Positions 1-7,828 of a stretch of 64,000 bases of DNA are shown piece after piece (position 1 is the stretch's first letter; every line of letters begins with the position of its first letter). The stretch covers positions 5,208,001 through 5,272,000 of the forward strand of contig NZ_JACHMQ010000001.1 in NCBI RefSeq assembly GCF_014208105.1, given 5' to 3'. The translations under genes were made by a program, and so were the position numbers. Source of the DNA: Actinomadura coerulea. GTDB taxonomy: Bacteria; Actinomycetota; Actinomycetes; Streptosporangiales; Streptosporangiaceae. The notes under the pieces are model-generated. The model had not been told where the DNA came from. It did no database searches and saw nothing but the letters and a program-made list of their open reading frames with translations.

Positions 1-772
1 GGCCCTTGTCGGTGAGCTGGACGCTGCGGGCCGACCCGTCGGCGATGACGGCGGCGGCGAGCCGCCGGTCGTCGGACGAGCGGACGAGGAAGATGTGCGG
101 CCGGTCGGTCATCAGCCGCCGGATCTTGCGGAAGTCGCCGGACGCCGCGTGCCGCCCCGCCACGATCACCTCGATGTGGCTGGCGAGCCGCTCCACCTCC
201 TCCAGGATGTGCGAGGAGAACAGGATCGTGCGGCCCTCGGCGGCCATCCGCTGGATGAGGTCCATCAGCTGGAGCCGCTGCCGCGGGTCCATGCCGTTGA
301 ACGGCTCGTCGAGCAGCAGCACGGGCGGGTCGTGCACCAGCGCCGACGCCATCTTGATGCGCTGCTTCATGCCCTTGGAGTAGTTGCCGATGGGGCGCCC
401 GGCCGCGTAGTCCATCTCCACCAGGCCGATCGCGCGGCGGGCCGCGGCGCGCGGATCGGGCAGCTTGTGCAGTTTGGCCATCGCGAGGATGAACTGCTCG
501 CCCGTGAGGAAGTCGTAGGCGGACTCCCGCTCGGGCACGAGCCCGAGGCTGCGGTACACGCCCGGGTTGCGCCAGATCGGCGTCCCGTCGAGCGTGACGG
601 AGCCGGACGACGGCGCGAGGAACCCGCCCATCATGTGGATGAGCGTCGACTTGCCCGCCCCGTTCGGGCCGAGGAGCCCGGTGACGCCCGGCCCGACCTT
701 CATCGTCACGCCGTTGACGGCGACGACGTTCCCGTACCACCGGGACACGTTCTCCAGTACCAGCTCACTCAT
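1..772 (-). CDS. ABC transporter ATP-binding subunit (partial; C-terminus beyond window)
   Basis: Nucleotide-binding subunit of an ABC transporter; about 257 codons are visible and the 3' end runs off the left edge. The protein starts MSELVLENVSRWYGN and shows a Walker A loop GPNGAGKST, a variant signature YSKGMKQR, Walker B VLLLDEPFNGMDP and an H-loop SSH. These place it in the multidrug/Nat-type exporter ATPase group. Its ATG overlaps the stop of the upstream permease (TAATG), so the two are translationally coupled. It is the second ATPase of an ATPase-permease-ATPase cassette, and a second permease would be expected just outside the window. The substrate cannot be told from sequence. Confidence 0.93.
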   Translation of the reverse strand, partial: MSELVLENVSRWYGNVVAVNGVTMKVGPGVTGLLGPNGAGKSTLIHMMGGFLAPSSGSVTLDGTPIWRNPGVYRSLGLVPERESAYDFLTGEQFILAMAKLHKLPDPRAAARRAIGLVEMDYAAGRPIGNYSKGMKQRIKMASALVHDPPVLLLDEPFNGMDPRQRLQLMDLIQRMAAEGRTILFSSHILEEVERLASHIEVIVAGRHAASGDFRKIRRLMTDRPHIFLVRSSDDRRLAAAVIADGSARSVQLTDKG

Positions 773-1650
773 TAGGAGAGGCCCGCCTTCCGGAACCTGC
801 GGTACAGCACCGCGACCGAGCCGACGACGATCAGGGCGCACACCGCGAGGGCGACCACGCCGCCGGCGACGCCGGACGGAACCCCGGCGGACGACGACTG
901 GGCGCCGAGCAGCCGCACCTGGACGATGTCGACCAGGTTGAACGGCGTGAACAGCCCCGCCCAGCCCTGGAGCGTGAAGTTCGTCTGCGCCTCGGCGATC
1001 CCCTGGACGGCGCCGACGAACGCCGCGCTGATCATGTAGACGGCGATGACCGCCGCGACCCCGAACCCGCGCCGCGGGGTGAACGCCGCGACCACCATCC
1101 CGATGGCGGCCAGGACGAGCGCGAACAGCACGCAGCCGACGAGCGCGCCGAGGTACTTCAGCAGCTGCTCGCCGGAGTCCGGCATCTTGGAGATCAGGCC
1201 GCCCACGTACAGGACGGTGACAGGCACCGCCATCAGCGCGAACAGCGCGGTCGCCATCGCGGCGGCCTTCGCCAGCACGAAGTCGAGATGGCCGACCGGG
1301 CGCGAGAAGTACAGCGGGATGACGTGGAAGCGCACCTCCCGCGAGGCCAGCACCGGCGCCTGCGTGGCCAGGAAGATCGCCACGATGACCTGCATGATGT
1401 TGGCGTAGGACGCGTAGCGGAACAGCGCGTCCTCCTGCTTGGTGAACGCGAACGCCGCGACCGACCCGGCGGCCGGCAGCAGCATGATCGCCCCCAGCAG
1501 GAACGGCATCACCTTCGCCCTCGCGGGACGGCCGAGGCCGTAGGCGGCGCGCAGGTTGTGCACGTACAGGGACCGCAGCACGTACGCGCGGCCGTTGCGG
1601 CGCCCCTCGTAGTGCCGGTAGCCGATGTCGTGGATGGTGCTGGTGCTCAT
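772..1650 (-). CDS. ABC transporter permease
   Basis: Membrane subunit of 292 residues, starting MSTSTIHDIGYRHYEGRRNG. It shows about six hydrophobic segments: one just after the cytoplasmic N-terminus (MPFLLGAIMLLPAAGSVAAF), four in the middle, and a final one (ALAVCALIVVGSVAVLY) before a basic tail. I chose the ATG at 1650 because it overlaps the stop of the upstream ATPase as ATGA; the frame stays open further upstream but reads as out-of-frame ATPase sequence. It is most like ABC-2/NatB-type exporter permeases and probably forms a pore with the two flanking ATPases. The substrate is unknown. Confidence 0.88.
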   Translation of the reverse strand: MSTSTIHDIGYRHYEGRRNGRAYVLRSLYVHNLRAAYGLGRPARAKVMPFLLGAIMLLPAAGSVAAFAFTKQEDALFRYASYANIMQVIVAIFLATQAPVLASREVRFHVIPLYFSRPVGHLDFVLAKAAAMATALFALMAVPVTVLYVGGLISKMPDSGEQLLKYLGALVGCVLFALVLAAIGMVVAAFTPRRGFGVAAVIAVYMISAAFVGAVQGIAEAQTNFTLQGWAGLFTPFNLVDIVQVRLLGAQSSSAGVPSGVAGGVVALAVCALIVVGSVAVLYRRFRKAGLS

Positions 1651-2606
1651 CGCGGCGCCCCCTCCTGCACGTCGCCGGACTGCACCCCTCCGGCCGCGGC
1701 CGTGGGTGCGGGCGGCGTCTGGAAGACCTCTTCGATGTGGTGGCGGCGCTGCTCCATGCGGATCAGCCGGAGCCCCAGCTCGGCGACGCCGTCGCGGACC
1801 AGGTCGTAGGTCTGCTCGCCGGCGATGTCCACGACGAGGAACCGGCCCTCCGGACGGACGGCCACGCCCTGGTCGTAGAGGTGCCGTCCGAGCGTGTCGC
1901 GCCCGTCGTCCACCTCGACGGTGAGCACGCCGCTCTCGGCCGTGTACGCCTCGACCGCCTGGGAGCGCAGCAGCTTCCCGCCGTCGACGATGACGACGTG
2001 CTCGCAGACCCGCTCCAACTCCCCCAGCAGGTGCGAGGTGACGAGGACGCTGATCCCGAACTCGGTGCCGATCCGGCGGATCAGGTCGAGCATCTCGTCG
2101 CGCCCGGCCGGGTCGAGGCCGTTGGTGGGCTCGTCCAGGAAGACGAGCTTCGGGTCGTGGACGAGGGCCTGCGCGAGCTTCACCCGCTGGCGCATCCCCG
2201 TCGAGTAGCCGCCGATGGGACGGTAGCGCTCCTCGTACAGGCCGACGTGGCGCAGGGTGTCGGCGGCGCGCTCGCGGGCCGCGGTCGGCGGCAGCCCGCA
2301 CATCCGGGCCATGTGCACGACGAACTCGGTCGCGGACACGTCCGGCGGCAGGCAGTCGTACTCGGGCATGAACCCGACGCTCTCCCGGATCCGCAGACCC
2401 TCGCGCGCGATGTCGAGGCCGAGGACGGTGGCGGTCCCGGAGGTGGGCGGCAGCAGCCCGAGGAGGATCTTGATGAGCGTCGACTTGCCGGCGCCGTTGG
2501 CGCCGACCAGGCCGACGACTCCGGGCTCGACGGCCACGGACAGATCGTCCAAGGCGGTCACCCGGGGGAACCTCATCGTCAGGCCCTGGGTGGCGATGAT
2601 GGGCAT
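1647..2606 (-). CDS. ABC transporter ATP-binding subunit
   Basis: ATPase of 319 residues starting MPIIATQGLTMRFPRV. It has Walker A GANGAGKST, signature YSTGMRQR, Walker B LVFLDEPTNGLDP and an H-loop VTSH, followed by a roughly 90-residue C-terminal domain typical of drug/Nat exporter ATPases. I chose the ATG at 2606 over the upstream start 13 codons earlier, because a -10-like TAGGTT lies 7 bases before it (leaderless layout) and the extra residues do not look like ABC protein. It is the first gene of the cassette and overlaps the permease start by 4 bases. Confidence 0.93.
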   Translation of the reverse strand: MPIIATQGLTMRFPRVTALDDLSVAVEPGVVGLVGANGAGKSTLIKILLGLLPPTSGTATVLGLDIAREGLRIRESVGFMPEYDCLPPDVSATEFVVHMARMCGLPPTAARERAADTLRHVGLYEERYRPIGGYSTGMRQRVKLAQALVHDPKLVFLDEPTNGLDPAGRDEMLDLIRRIGTEFGISVLVTSHLLGELERVCEHVVIVDGGKLLRSQAVEAYTAESGVLTVEVDDGRDTLGRHLYDQGVAVRPEGRFLVVDIAGEQTYDLVRDGVAELGLRLIRMEQRRHHIEEVFQTPPAPTAAAGGVQSGDVQEGAPR

Positions 2607-2613
2607 ACCGTCG

Positions 2614-2619
2614 AACCTA
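2614..2619 (-). promoter_or_regulatory. Candidate leaderless -10 box for the ABC cassette
   Basis: On the minus strand TAGGTT lies 7 bases before the ATG at 2606, and no Shine-Dalgarno sequence is visible. This fits a leaderless actinobacterial promoter. No convincing -35 box is seen. Confidence 0.45.
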
Positions 2620-2692
2620 GCGGCTGGCTCCGCGCGGCACGTCACCCTGAAGGGCGATCAGGGGGAGCCTTTCGTCCGATGCCCGGTGCGAC

Positions 2693-3649
2693 CTAAGTTC
2701 CCCGCACCGCGTTCCTTCGGCCGCGCTGCCGCAGCACGACGTACCACACGGCGCGCTGGAGGAGCAGGGTCAGCGTCCCCGCGATGATCATTCCGGCGAC
2801 GTTCACGCCCAGCTGGAGCAGCGACCCGTTGACCTCGCTGCCGTGCTTGAGCGCCATCGCGACCGCGAGGTTGCCCGCCGCCGGCACGGTGGTGACCGAG
2901 ATGAAGACCCCGACCAGCGCCGACGACTTGCCCGCGGTGAGCGACAGCACGCCCGCGGCGCCGGCGAGCAGCGCGACGATGAACGACCAGCGGTCCGGGC
3001 TGTAGATGAACGCGGTGAGCGGGCGGTCGTCCGGCAGGCGGTCCAGCTCGATCACGCCGGTCCACCGGGCGGCCAGCGCGCACGCGTAGGTGACCGCGAT
3101 CGCCACGGCGAACCCGATGACCAGTGCCCGCACGGCGTGCACGATGCGCCCGGGCTGGAGCCGGACGAGCCCGTAGCAGATGGCCGCGATCGCGGCGAAC
3201 TCCGGCCCGAGGACCATGGCGCCGACCACCAGCACCGGCGAGTCGATCAGCGCGGCGATCGCGGCGAGCTGCGTGGCCAGCACGAGGAACGCCACGAACG
3301 ACCAGGTCAGCGCGGTGCCCTCGCTCACCTGCCGGTCCAGTTCCTCCCAGACGACGGCGTCGTCGCCGTGCCCGGGCGCCAGGTCCTTGGCGAGTTCGGC
3401 GCGGTCGGACAGCGTCAGGTCGACCTTGTCGAGGGCGATCGACCCGTCCCGGTCGACGCCCAGGGTGCGCAGCGCGTCGAGTACCTCGTTGGCCGACTCG
3501 CGGGCGATGTCGGCGGTGACGAGGTCGCCCCGCGGGGCACGGGCCGCGCCTTCGATCACGACGATGTTGGTCGCCCCGGCGCAGGCCGCCAGCTCCTTGC
3601 AGACCGCTTCCGTGCGCTCGGCCGGGACGATCGCTCTGAGATGCAACAC
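2693..3649 (-). CDS. DUF389 family membrane protein
   Basis: About 318 residues from a GTG start (VLHLRAIVPAERTEAV). The N-terminal ~110 residues are soluble with an ACT/ferredoxin-like character. They are followed by paired hydrophobic helices (AFLVLATQLAAIAALIDSP, VLVVGAMVLGPEFAAIAA, ALVIGFAVAIAVTYACALAA, FIVALLAGAAGVLSLTAG, VFISVTTVPAAGNLAVAMAL, LLQLGVNVAGMIIAGTLTLL) and a basic tail. The VGAMVLGPEFAAI and TTVPAAGN stretches are characteristic of DUF389 (TIGR00341-like) proteins, whose function is not established. The frame is open far upstream but not protein-like there. The GTG at 3649 is the most plausible start, and a TTG one codon later is the alternative. Confidence 0.82.
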   Translation of the reverse strand: MLHLRAIVPAERTEAVCKELAACAGATNIVVIEGAARAPRGDLVTADIARESANEVLDALRTLGVDRDGSIALDKVDLTLSDRAELAKDLAPGHGDDAVVWEELDRQVSEGTALTWSFVAFLVLATQLAAIAALIDSPVLVVGAMVLGPEFAAIAAICYGLVRLQPGRIVHAVRALVIGFAVAIAVTYACALAARWTGVIELDRLPDDRPLTAFIYSPDRWSFIVALLAGAAGVLSLTAGKSSALVGVFISVTTVPAAGNLAVAMALKHGSEVNGSLLQLGVNVAGMIIAGTLTLLLQRAVWYVVLRQRGRRNAVRGT

Positions 3650-3784
3650 GGGCCAATCGTGCCGTAAGCGTCGCGGCGGTGGGTCACGCGCCCGGCCGGA
3701 GAAAGCCCAGGCCACAATGTTTGATCGATTATTTGCCTTCAAGATGGCAAAAACGCCCAGAAACTCCCCCAGGACGGTGAAGTC

Positions 3785-4477
3785 ATGAAACAGGCGTCGG
3801 TGCTGTTGAAGGCCGCTCGGACGGCCGCGGCGGGCCTCGCGCTCGCCGTCCCGCTGGCGGCGGCGGGCTGCGAGGGCGACGTCGGCCTCTCGGAGACGGG
3901 CTCGCCCTCGTCCGGCTCGACCAAGCCCGCCTCCGGCGACGAGGCCAAGGCCCGCAAGAACCTGTCCGGGCTCCGGATCGCATCCGAGGGGGACCGCGAC
4001 GGCTACCGGCGCGACAAGTTCGGCACCCGCTGGAAGGACACCGACCACAACGGCTGCGACCAGCGCAACGACGTCCTCGCCCGCGACCTGACGAAGGTGG
4101 AGAAGAAGGGCCGCTGCATCGTGCTCGCCGGGAGGCTGGACGACCCCTACAGCGGCAAGCAGATCGCCTTCGAGAAGAAGGACGCCGCCGAGGTGCAGAT
4201 CGACCACGTCTACCCGCTCGCCCTCGCCTGGCGCATGGGCGCCTCCCGCTGGAGCGAGGACAAGCGCGAGCAGTTCGCCAACGACCATGACAACCTGCTC
4301 GCCGTCTGGGGCGTGCCCAACCGGGACAAGAGCGACTCCGGCCCCGGCGAGTGGAAGCCCCAGAAGGGGTTCCAGTGCGTCTACGCGATCAAGTACGTCG
4401 CGGTCGCGAAGGAGTACTCGCTGCCGGTGACGCGCTCCGACCACGACGCGCTCCAGGACTTCCTCGCCCGCTGCTGA
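3785..4477 (+). CDS. Secreted/lipoprotein HNH endonuclease-family protein (DUF1524-like)
   Basis: 230 residues. A signal peptide (basic MKQASVLLKAARTAAAG, then a hydrophobic stretch) ends in AAAGC with Cys29. That could be a lipoprotein site, but the -3 residue is Ala, so a plain secretion signal is also possible. A Ser/Pro/Gly linker precedes a compact domain with the DUF1524/HNH pattern: Asp140-His141 in QIDHVYPLALAW, then Asn170 in HDNLLAV and NRDKSD around 179-184, ending in GEWKP. Cys91, Cys111, Cys198 and Cys230 could form disulfides. Related secreted HNH proteins are common in actinomycetes; a role in degrading extracellular DNA is inference. It is a single gene with a modest GGTGA ribosome site. 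Confidence 0.82.
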   Translation: MKQASVLLKAARTAAAGLALAVPLAAAGCEGDVGLSETGSPSSGSTKPASGDEAKARKNLSGLRIASEGDRDGYRRDKFGTRWKDTDHNGCDQRNDVLARDLTKVEKKGRCIVLAGRLDDPYSGKQIAFEKKDAAEVQIDHVYPLALAWRMGASRWSEDKREQFANDHDNLLAVWGVPNRDKSDSGPGEWKPQKGFQCVYAIKYVAVAKEYSLPVTRSDHDALQDFLARC

Positions 4478-4484
4478 CCGGCCC

Positions 4485-4490
4485 TAAGCT
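4485..4490 (+). promoter_or_regulatory. Candidate leaderless -10 box (TAAGCT)
   Basis: TAAGCT ends 6 bases before the ATG at 4497, within the 19-base gap after the HNH gene. No Shine-Dalgarno sequence is visible before this ATG, so leaderless initiation is plausible. Read-through from the upstream gene is the alternative. Confidence 0.4.
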
Positions 4491-4496
4491 CGGTCC

Positions 4497-4820
4497 ATGA
4501 GCGAATCGCGCGGCGAGGGCGCCGAGAAGGACGTGGAGAGCACCGAGCGGGGCCTGCCGCGGGTGCGGACCGAGCGGGGCGTGGGGGCGCGGGCGACCGG
4601 CGCGGAGGTGACCGGCGCGTCCGCGACCGGGCTCACGCTGCGGGCCGGGAACGGGCTCGGCTCCCTGGCGCTCGGGGCCATGGCCCTCGGCGCGGTCGCG
4701 GTCGGCGCGGTCGCGATCGGCAGGCTCACGGTGAAGCGGGCGGTCATCGAGCACCTGCGGGCCGGGACCGTCGAGATCGGGCACCTGAGGGTCGGCCGGC
4801 TGGAGATCGACGAGCGCTAG
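4497..4820 (+). CDS. Small hypothetical protein with Ala/Gly/Val hexad repeats
   Basis: 107 residues. A polar N-terminus (about 1-30) is followed by a run of short repeats with Gly every five to six residues: TGAEVTGASATG, then LGAMALGAVAVGAVAIG, then alternating lines such as TVEIGHLRVGRLEID. No signal peptide is seen. The middle could be read as one transmembrane hairpin, or as a small beta-solenoid continuing into the regular C-terminal repeats, which fit a solenoid better. I do not recognise the family. It follows the HNH gene closely on the same strand and ends right at a strong terminator. Confidence 0.6.
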   Translation: MSESRGEGAEKDVESTERGLPRVRTERGVGARATGAEVTGASATGLTLRAGNGLGSLALGAMALGAVAVGAVAIGRLTVKRAVIEHLRAGTVEIGHLRVGRLEIDER

Positions 4821-4843
4821 CCGGGCGGGCCGTGCCCGCCCGG
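4821..4843. terminator. Bidirectional terminator hairpin
   Basis: Perfect 10-bp stem CCGGGCGGGC / GCCCGCCCGG with a CGT loop. It starts at the base after the plus-strand stop and lies 11 bases from the glmM stop on the other strand. Convergent position supports use in both directions. There is no clear U-run, which is usual in high-GC actinomycetes. Confidence 0.75.
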
Positions 4844-4854
4844 CCGGGTCGTGG

Positions 4855-6198
4855 TCAGCCGAGGACCGTGCGGACCACGCCGGCGAGGTGCTCGGCCACC
4901 GACTGGGCCTGCGTCTCGGACGCCGCCTCCACCATCACGCGCACCATCGGCTCGGTGCCGCTCGGGCGGATCAGGACGCGTCCGGTGTCGCCGAGGTCGG
5001 CCTCGGCGGCGGCGACGGCCGCGGCCAGCTCCGGGGAGGTCTTGGCACGGTCCTTGTCGACGTCCCTGACGTTGACGAGGACCTGCGGCAACCGCGTCAT
5101 GACCTTGGCCAGCTCGTCCAGCGGGCGACCGCGGCGGACCATCGCGGCGAGCAGGTGCAGGCCGGTGAGGACGCCGTCCCCGGTCGTGGCGTGGTCCAGC
5201 ATGATGACGTGGCCGGACTGCTCCCCGCCGAAGCCGAATCCGCCCTCCTTCATCGCCTCGAGGACGTACCGGTCGCCGACCGCGGTCTCCACGACGGTGA
5301 TGCCCGCCTCCCGCATGGCCAGCTTGAAGCCGAGGTTCGACATCACGGTCGCGACCACGGTGTCGGCGGCGAGCGCGCCGGCCTCGCGCAGGTCCAGCGC
5401 CAGGATCGCCATGATCTGGTCGCCGTCGACGACCTCGCCGCCCGCGGTCACCGCCAGGCACCGGTCGGCGTCGCCGTCGTTGGCGATGCCGGCGTCGGCG
5501 CCGTGCTCGCGGACGGCCTTCTGCAGCGCCTCCAGGTGCGTGGAGCCGCAACCGGAGTTGATGTTCAGCCCGTCGGGGGCCGTGCCGATCGTGATGACCT
5601 CGGCGCCCGCGCGGCGCAGCGCCTCGGGGGCGACGTCGCTGGACGCCCCGTTGGCGCAGTCGACGACGACGCGCAGGCCGTCCAGCGACACCGGGACCGT
5701 GGTCAGCAGGTGCGCGACGTACTGCTCGACCGCGCCGTGCGCCTCCCGGACGCGGCCGACGCCCGCGCCGGTCGGCGGCTCCCACGCGTCGCCGAGCCGC
5801 GCCTCGACGCGGTCCTCGAGCTCGTCGGGGAGCTTGTAGCCGCTGCGGTCGAAGAACTTGATCCCGTTGTCGGGGGCCGGGTTGTGCGAGGCCGACAGCA
5901 TCACGCCGAGGTCGGCGTCCAGCGCGTGGGTCAGGTGCGCCACCGCGGGCGTCGGCAGGACGCCGAGCCGCAGCACGTCCACCCCGGCGCTCGCGAGGCC
6001 CGCCACGACGGCGGCCTCCAGGAACTCTCCCGAGGCGCGGGGGTCGCGGCCGACCACCGCGACCGGGCGGTGCCCCTTGAACGCGCCCTGCTCCCCCAGC
6101 ACCCGCGCCGCCGCGACGGACAGGTCCATGGCGAGCGGGGCGGTCAGGTCGCGGTTGGCGAGTCCGCGCACGCCGTCGGTCCCGAACAGACGAGCCAC
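4855..6198 (-). CDS. glmM: Phosphoglucosamine mutase
   Basis: Interconverts glucosamine-6-phosphate and glucosamine-1-phosphate in the cytoplasm, feeding UDP-GlcNAc and peptidoglycan synthesis. The 447-residue length is normal. The N-terminus MARLFGTDGVRG is diagnostic. The phosphoserine loop is SASHNP with Ser104 as the phosphorylated residue, the Mg site is DGDADR (Asp241, Asp243, Asp245), the sugar loop is GEQSGH and the C-terminal phosphate loop is RPSGTEP. The GTG at 6198 has a GGGAG ribosome site 7 bases upstream. It follows rplM-rpsI, the usual actinobacterial order, across a 142-base hairpin-containing gap. Confidence 0.97.
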   Translation of the reverse strand: MARLFGTDGVRGLANRDLTAPLAMDLSVAAARVLGEQGAFKGHRPVAVVGRDPRASGEFLEAAVVAGLASAGVDVLRLGVLPTPAVAHLTHALDADLGVMLSASHNPAPDNGIKFFDRSGYKLPDELEDRVEARLGDAWEPPTGAGVGRVREAHGAVEQYVAHLLTTVPVSLDGLRVVVDCANGASSDVAPEALRRAGAEVITIGTAPDGLNINSGCGSTHLEALQKAVREHGADAGIANDGDADRCLAVTAGGEVVDGDQIMAILALDLREAGALAADTVVATVMSNLGFKLAMREAGITVVETAVGDRYVLEAMKEGGFGFGGEQSGHVIMLDHATTGDGVLTGLHLLAAMVRRGRPLDELAKVMTRLPQVLVNVRDVDKDRAKTSPELAAAVAAAEADLGDTGRVLIRPSGTEPMVRVMVEAASETQAQSVAEHLAGVVRTVLG

Positions 6199-6270
6199 AG
6201 TTCAACTCCCGATCAGAGAGAAGGTTCCGGAAAACAGGGAGAGGACACCCGGAAAAGCGGACGAGCCGCC

Positions 6271-6301
6271 GCACCCGGGTGCGCCGGCCGTACGGGCCGG
6301 C
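6271..6301 (-). terminator. Hairpins between rpsI and glmM
   Basis: Two adjacent dyads: a 12-base palindrome GCACCCGGGTGC (6271-6282), and a 7-bp stem GCCGGCC / GGCCGGC with loop GTACG (6283-6301). They lie in the rpsI-glmM gap and could terminate part of the ribosomal transcript or protect its 3' end while letting some glmM read-through occur. Confidence 0.5.
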
Positions 6302-6340
6302 TGCGGAGAAGCCACGGGGTGCGACGGCTCGTGCCGTCGA

Positions 6341-6850
6341 TCAACGCTTGCTGTACTGCGGAGCCTTGCGGGCCTTCTTGAGACCGGCCTTCTTGCGCTC
6401 GGGCACCCGCGCGTCGCGGGTGAGGAAGCCGGCCTTCTTCAGCGCCGGGCGGTGCTCGATGTTGGCGAACTGCAGCGCGCGGGAGATGCCGAGGCGCAGC
6501 GCACCGGCCTGGCCGGTGGTGCCGCCGCCGTTCACGCGCGCGAGCACGTCGAACTGGCCCTCCAGGCCCAGCAGCACGAACGGCTCGTTCACGATCTGCT
6601 GGTGCACCTTGTTCGGGAAGTACTGGTCCAGGGTGCGGCCGTTGATCTTCCACTGGCCGCTGCCGGGGACGATGCGGACCCGCGCGATGGCCTGCTTGCG
6701 GCGGCCGGTGCCGGCCGCGGGGCCGGTCGCGACCGGCTGGCCGAGGAAGCCCTCGCCGGCGGCCTCGGGGGTCTCGGTGCTGTACTCGGAGGGCGCTTCC
6801 TCGTACGAGTCGAGCTCGGCGGCCTGCTCGGCGCCGGTGGTGTCGTCCAC
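6341..6850 (-). CDS. rpsI: 30S ribosomal protein S9
   Basis: Small-subunit protein whose C-terminal tail reaches the P-site tRNA. The 169 residues comprise an acidic N-terminal extension of about 45 residues (MDDTTGAEQAAELDSYEEAP), common in actinobacteria, followed by the conserved core GTGRRKQAIARVRIVPGSG and the tail ending KAPQYSKR. The GTG start at 6850 is preceded by AGGAGAACC. It is the second gene after rplM, about 100 bases downstream with a stable hairpin in between. Confidence 0.97.
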   Translation of the reverse strand: MDDTTGAEQAAELDSYEEAPSEYSTETPEAAGEGFLGQPVATGPAAGTGRRKQAIARVRIVPGSGQWKINGRTLDQYFPNKVHQQIVNEPFVLLGLEGQFDVLARVNGGGTTGQAGALRLGISRALQFANIEHRPALKKAGFLTRDARVPERKKAGLKKARKAPQYSKR

Positions 6851-6924
6851 GGTTCTCCTATGGGTGTTCTAGCCAGGGCGGCTGGCCCGTCAGGCGGGTG
6901 CCCCGGCGGCCTCTGCTTCCGGGT

Positions 6925-6947
6925 CGCGCACGATCGGCTCGTGCGCG
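6925..6947 (-). terminator. Hairpin in the rplM-rpsI gap
   Basis: 9-bp perfect stem CGCGCACGA / TCGTGCGCG with a 5-base loop, 4 bases after the rplM stop. It sits inside a transcription unit, so attenuation or transcript processing is more likely than full termination. Confidence 0.45.
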
Positions 6948-6951
6948 GGCG

Positions 6952-7404
6952 TCACTTCTTGATCTGGCTGATCTGGGTGATCTCGAACGGGACCGGCTTC
7001 TGCGCCTGGTGCGGGTGCTCCGGCCCGGCGTAGACCTTCACCTTGCCGAACATCTTCCGGCCGAGGGAGTTCTTGGGCAGCATGCCCTTGATCGCCTTCT
7101 CGACCGCCCGCTCGGGGTGCTTGGCCAGCAGGTCGCCGTAGCTCACCGAGCGCAGACCGCCCGGGTAGCCGGAGTGCCGGTAGGCCCGCTTCTGCTCCAG
7201 CTTGTTGCCCGACAGCGCCACCTTGTCGGCGTTCACGATGACGACGAAGTCACCGGTGTCGAGGTGCGGGGCGTAGATCGGCTTGTGCTTACCCCGGAGC
7301 AGCTGTGCGACCTGACTGGCGAGACGGCCCAGCACGACATCGGTCGCGTCGATGACGTACCACTGACGCTGGACGTCAGCGGGCTTAGGGGTGTACGTGC
7401 GCAC
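6952..7404 (-). CDS. rplM: 50S ribosomal protein L13
   Basis: Early-assembly large-subunit protein, 150 residues, normal length. The N-terminus MRTYTPKPADVQRQWYVIDA and the motifs VVLGRLAS, GDFVVIVNADKV and KAIKGMLPKN are characteristic. The start is GTG at 7404. It is first gene of the rplM-rpsI-glmM unit, and a well-formed promoter lies about 240 bases upstream, giving a long leader. Confidence 0.98.
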   Translation of the reverse strand: MRTYTPKPADVQRQWYVIDATDVVLGRLASQVAQLLRGKHKPIYAPHLDTGDFVVIVNADKVALSGNKLEQKRAYRHSGYPGGLRSVSYGDLLAKHPERAVEKAIKGMLPKNSLGRKMFGKVKVYAGPEHPHQAQKPVPFEITQISQIKK

Positions 7405-7646
7405 GGTCGTAAGCCTTCGTTTCTCGTCGACTCTCAGCGGTTTCGATCCTCCACCCGTCCTGGCGGACGGGTGCCACTTGGCAGCGGAATCCTGCTCGCG
7501 CCGATCAGAGGATCATCCGACCCGGCGCTCCGGGATGCCGGGGCCCGCGCACGCGGCCACGGGGGCGCACATGATGGGGACACACCGACAGGTCGTCGCG
7601 CCTCCCGCCTGCAGCGAGCAGGCGCCGACGCACACAACAAACACGC

Positions 7647-7676
7647 AGGATACTCGGCCACACGCGCACGGGTCAA
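7647..7676 (-). promoter_or_regulatory. rplM operon promoter
   Basis: On the minus strand TTGACC (-35, 7671-7676) and TATCCT (-10, 7647-7652) are separated by 18 bases, a good match to the primary sigma-factor consensus. The expected start point near 7640 gives a leader of roughly 235 bases before the rplM GTG. Confidence 0.72.
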
Positions 7677-7758
7677 AACGAGCCGCCGTGGCACTTCCAG
7701 CCGCGTGCCCAGTATGCCGTATGGCCAGGATTGCCGGGAAGTAGACGGTCAGCACCGC

Positions 7759-7768
7759 AGTGATCACT
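7759..7768. promoter_or_regulatory. Perfect palindrome AGTGATCACT (possible operator)
   Basis: Perfect 10-base dyad between the divergent rplM promoter and the CAP-protein gene. Its half-site AGTGA resembles that of BldD-type boxes, but the identity of any binding protein is a guess. Confidence 0.3.
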
Positions 7769-7828
7769 CTTTGTTGCGATTCAGCTCTTTCTGGAAACAT
7801 TTCCGTAACAGAGGGTCCATATCGGGAT

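Larger units (their letters stand above)
7405..7828. other. Intergenic region between rplM and the CAP-protein gene
   Basis: 424 bases with no supportable gene. It holds the rplM promoter (7647-7676, minus strand) and about 240 bases of rplM leader. On the plus-strand side of that promoter are a perfect 10-base palindrome (7759-7768) and an inverted repeat GGAAA-CA-TTTCC (7792-7803). The region is notably AT-richer just upstream of 7829, as expected for promoter DNA of the plus-strand gene. Confidence 0.7.
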
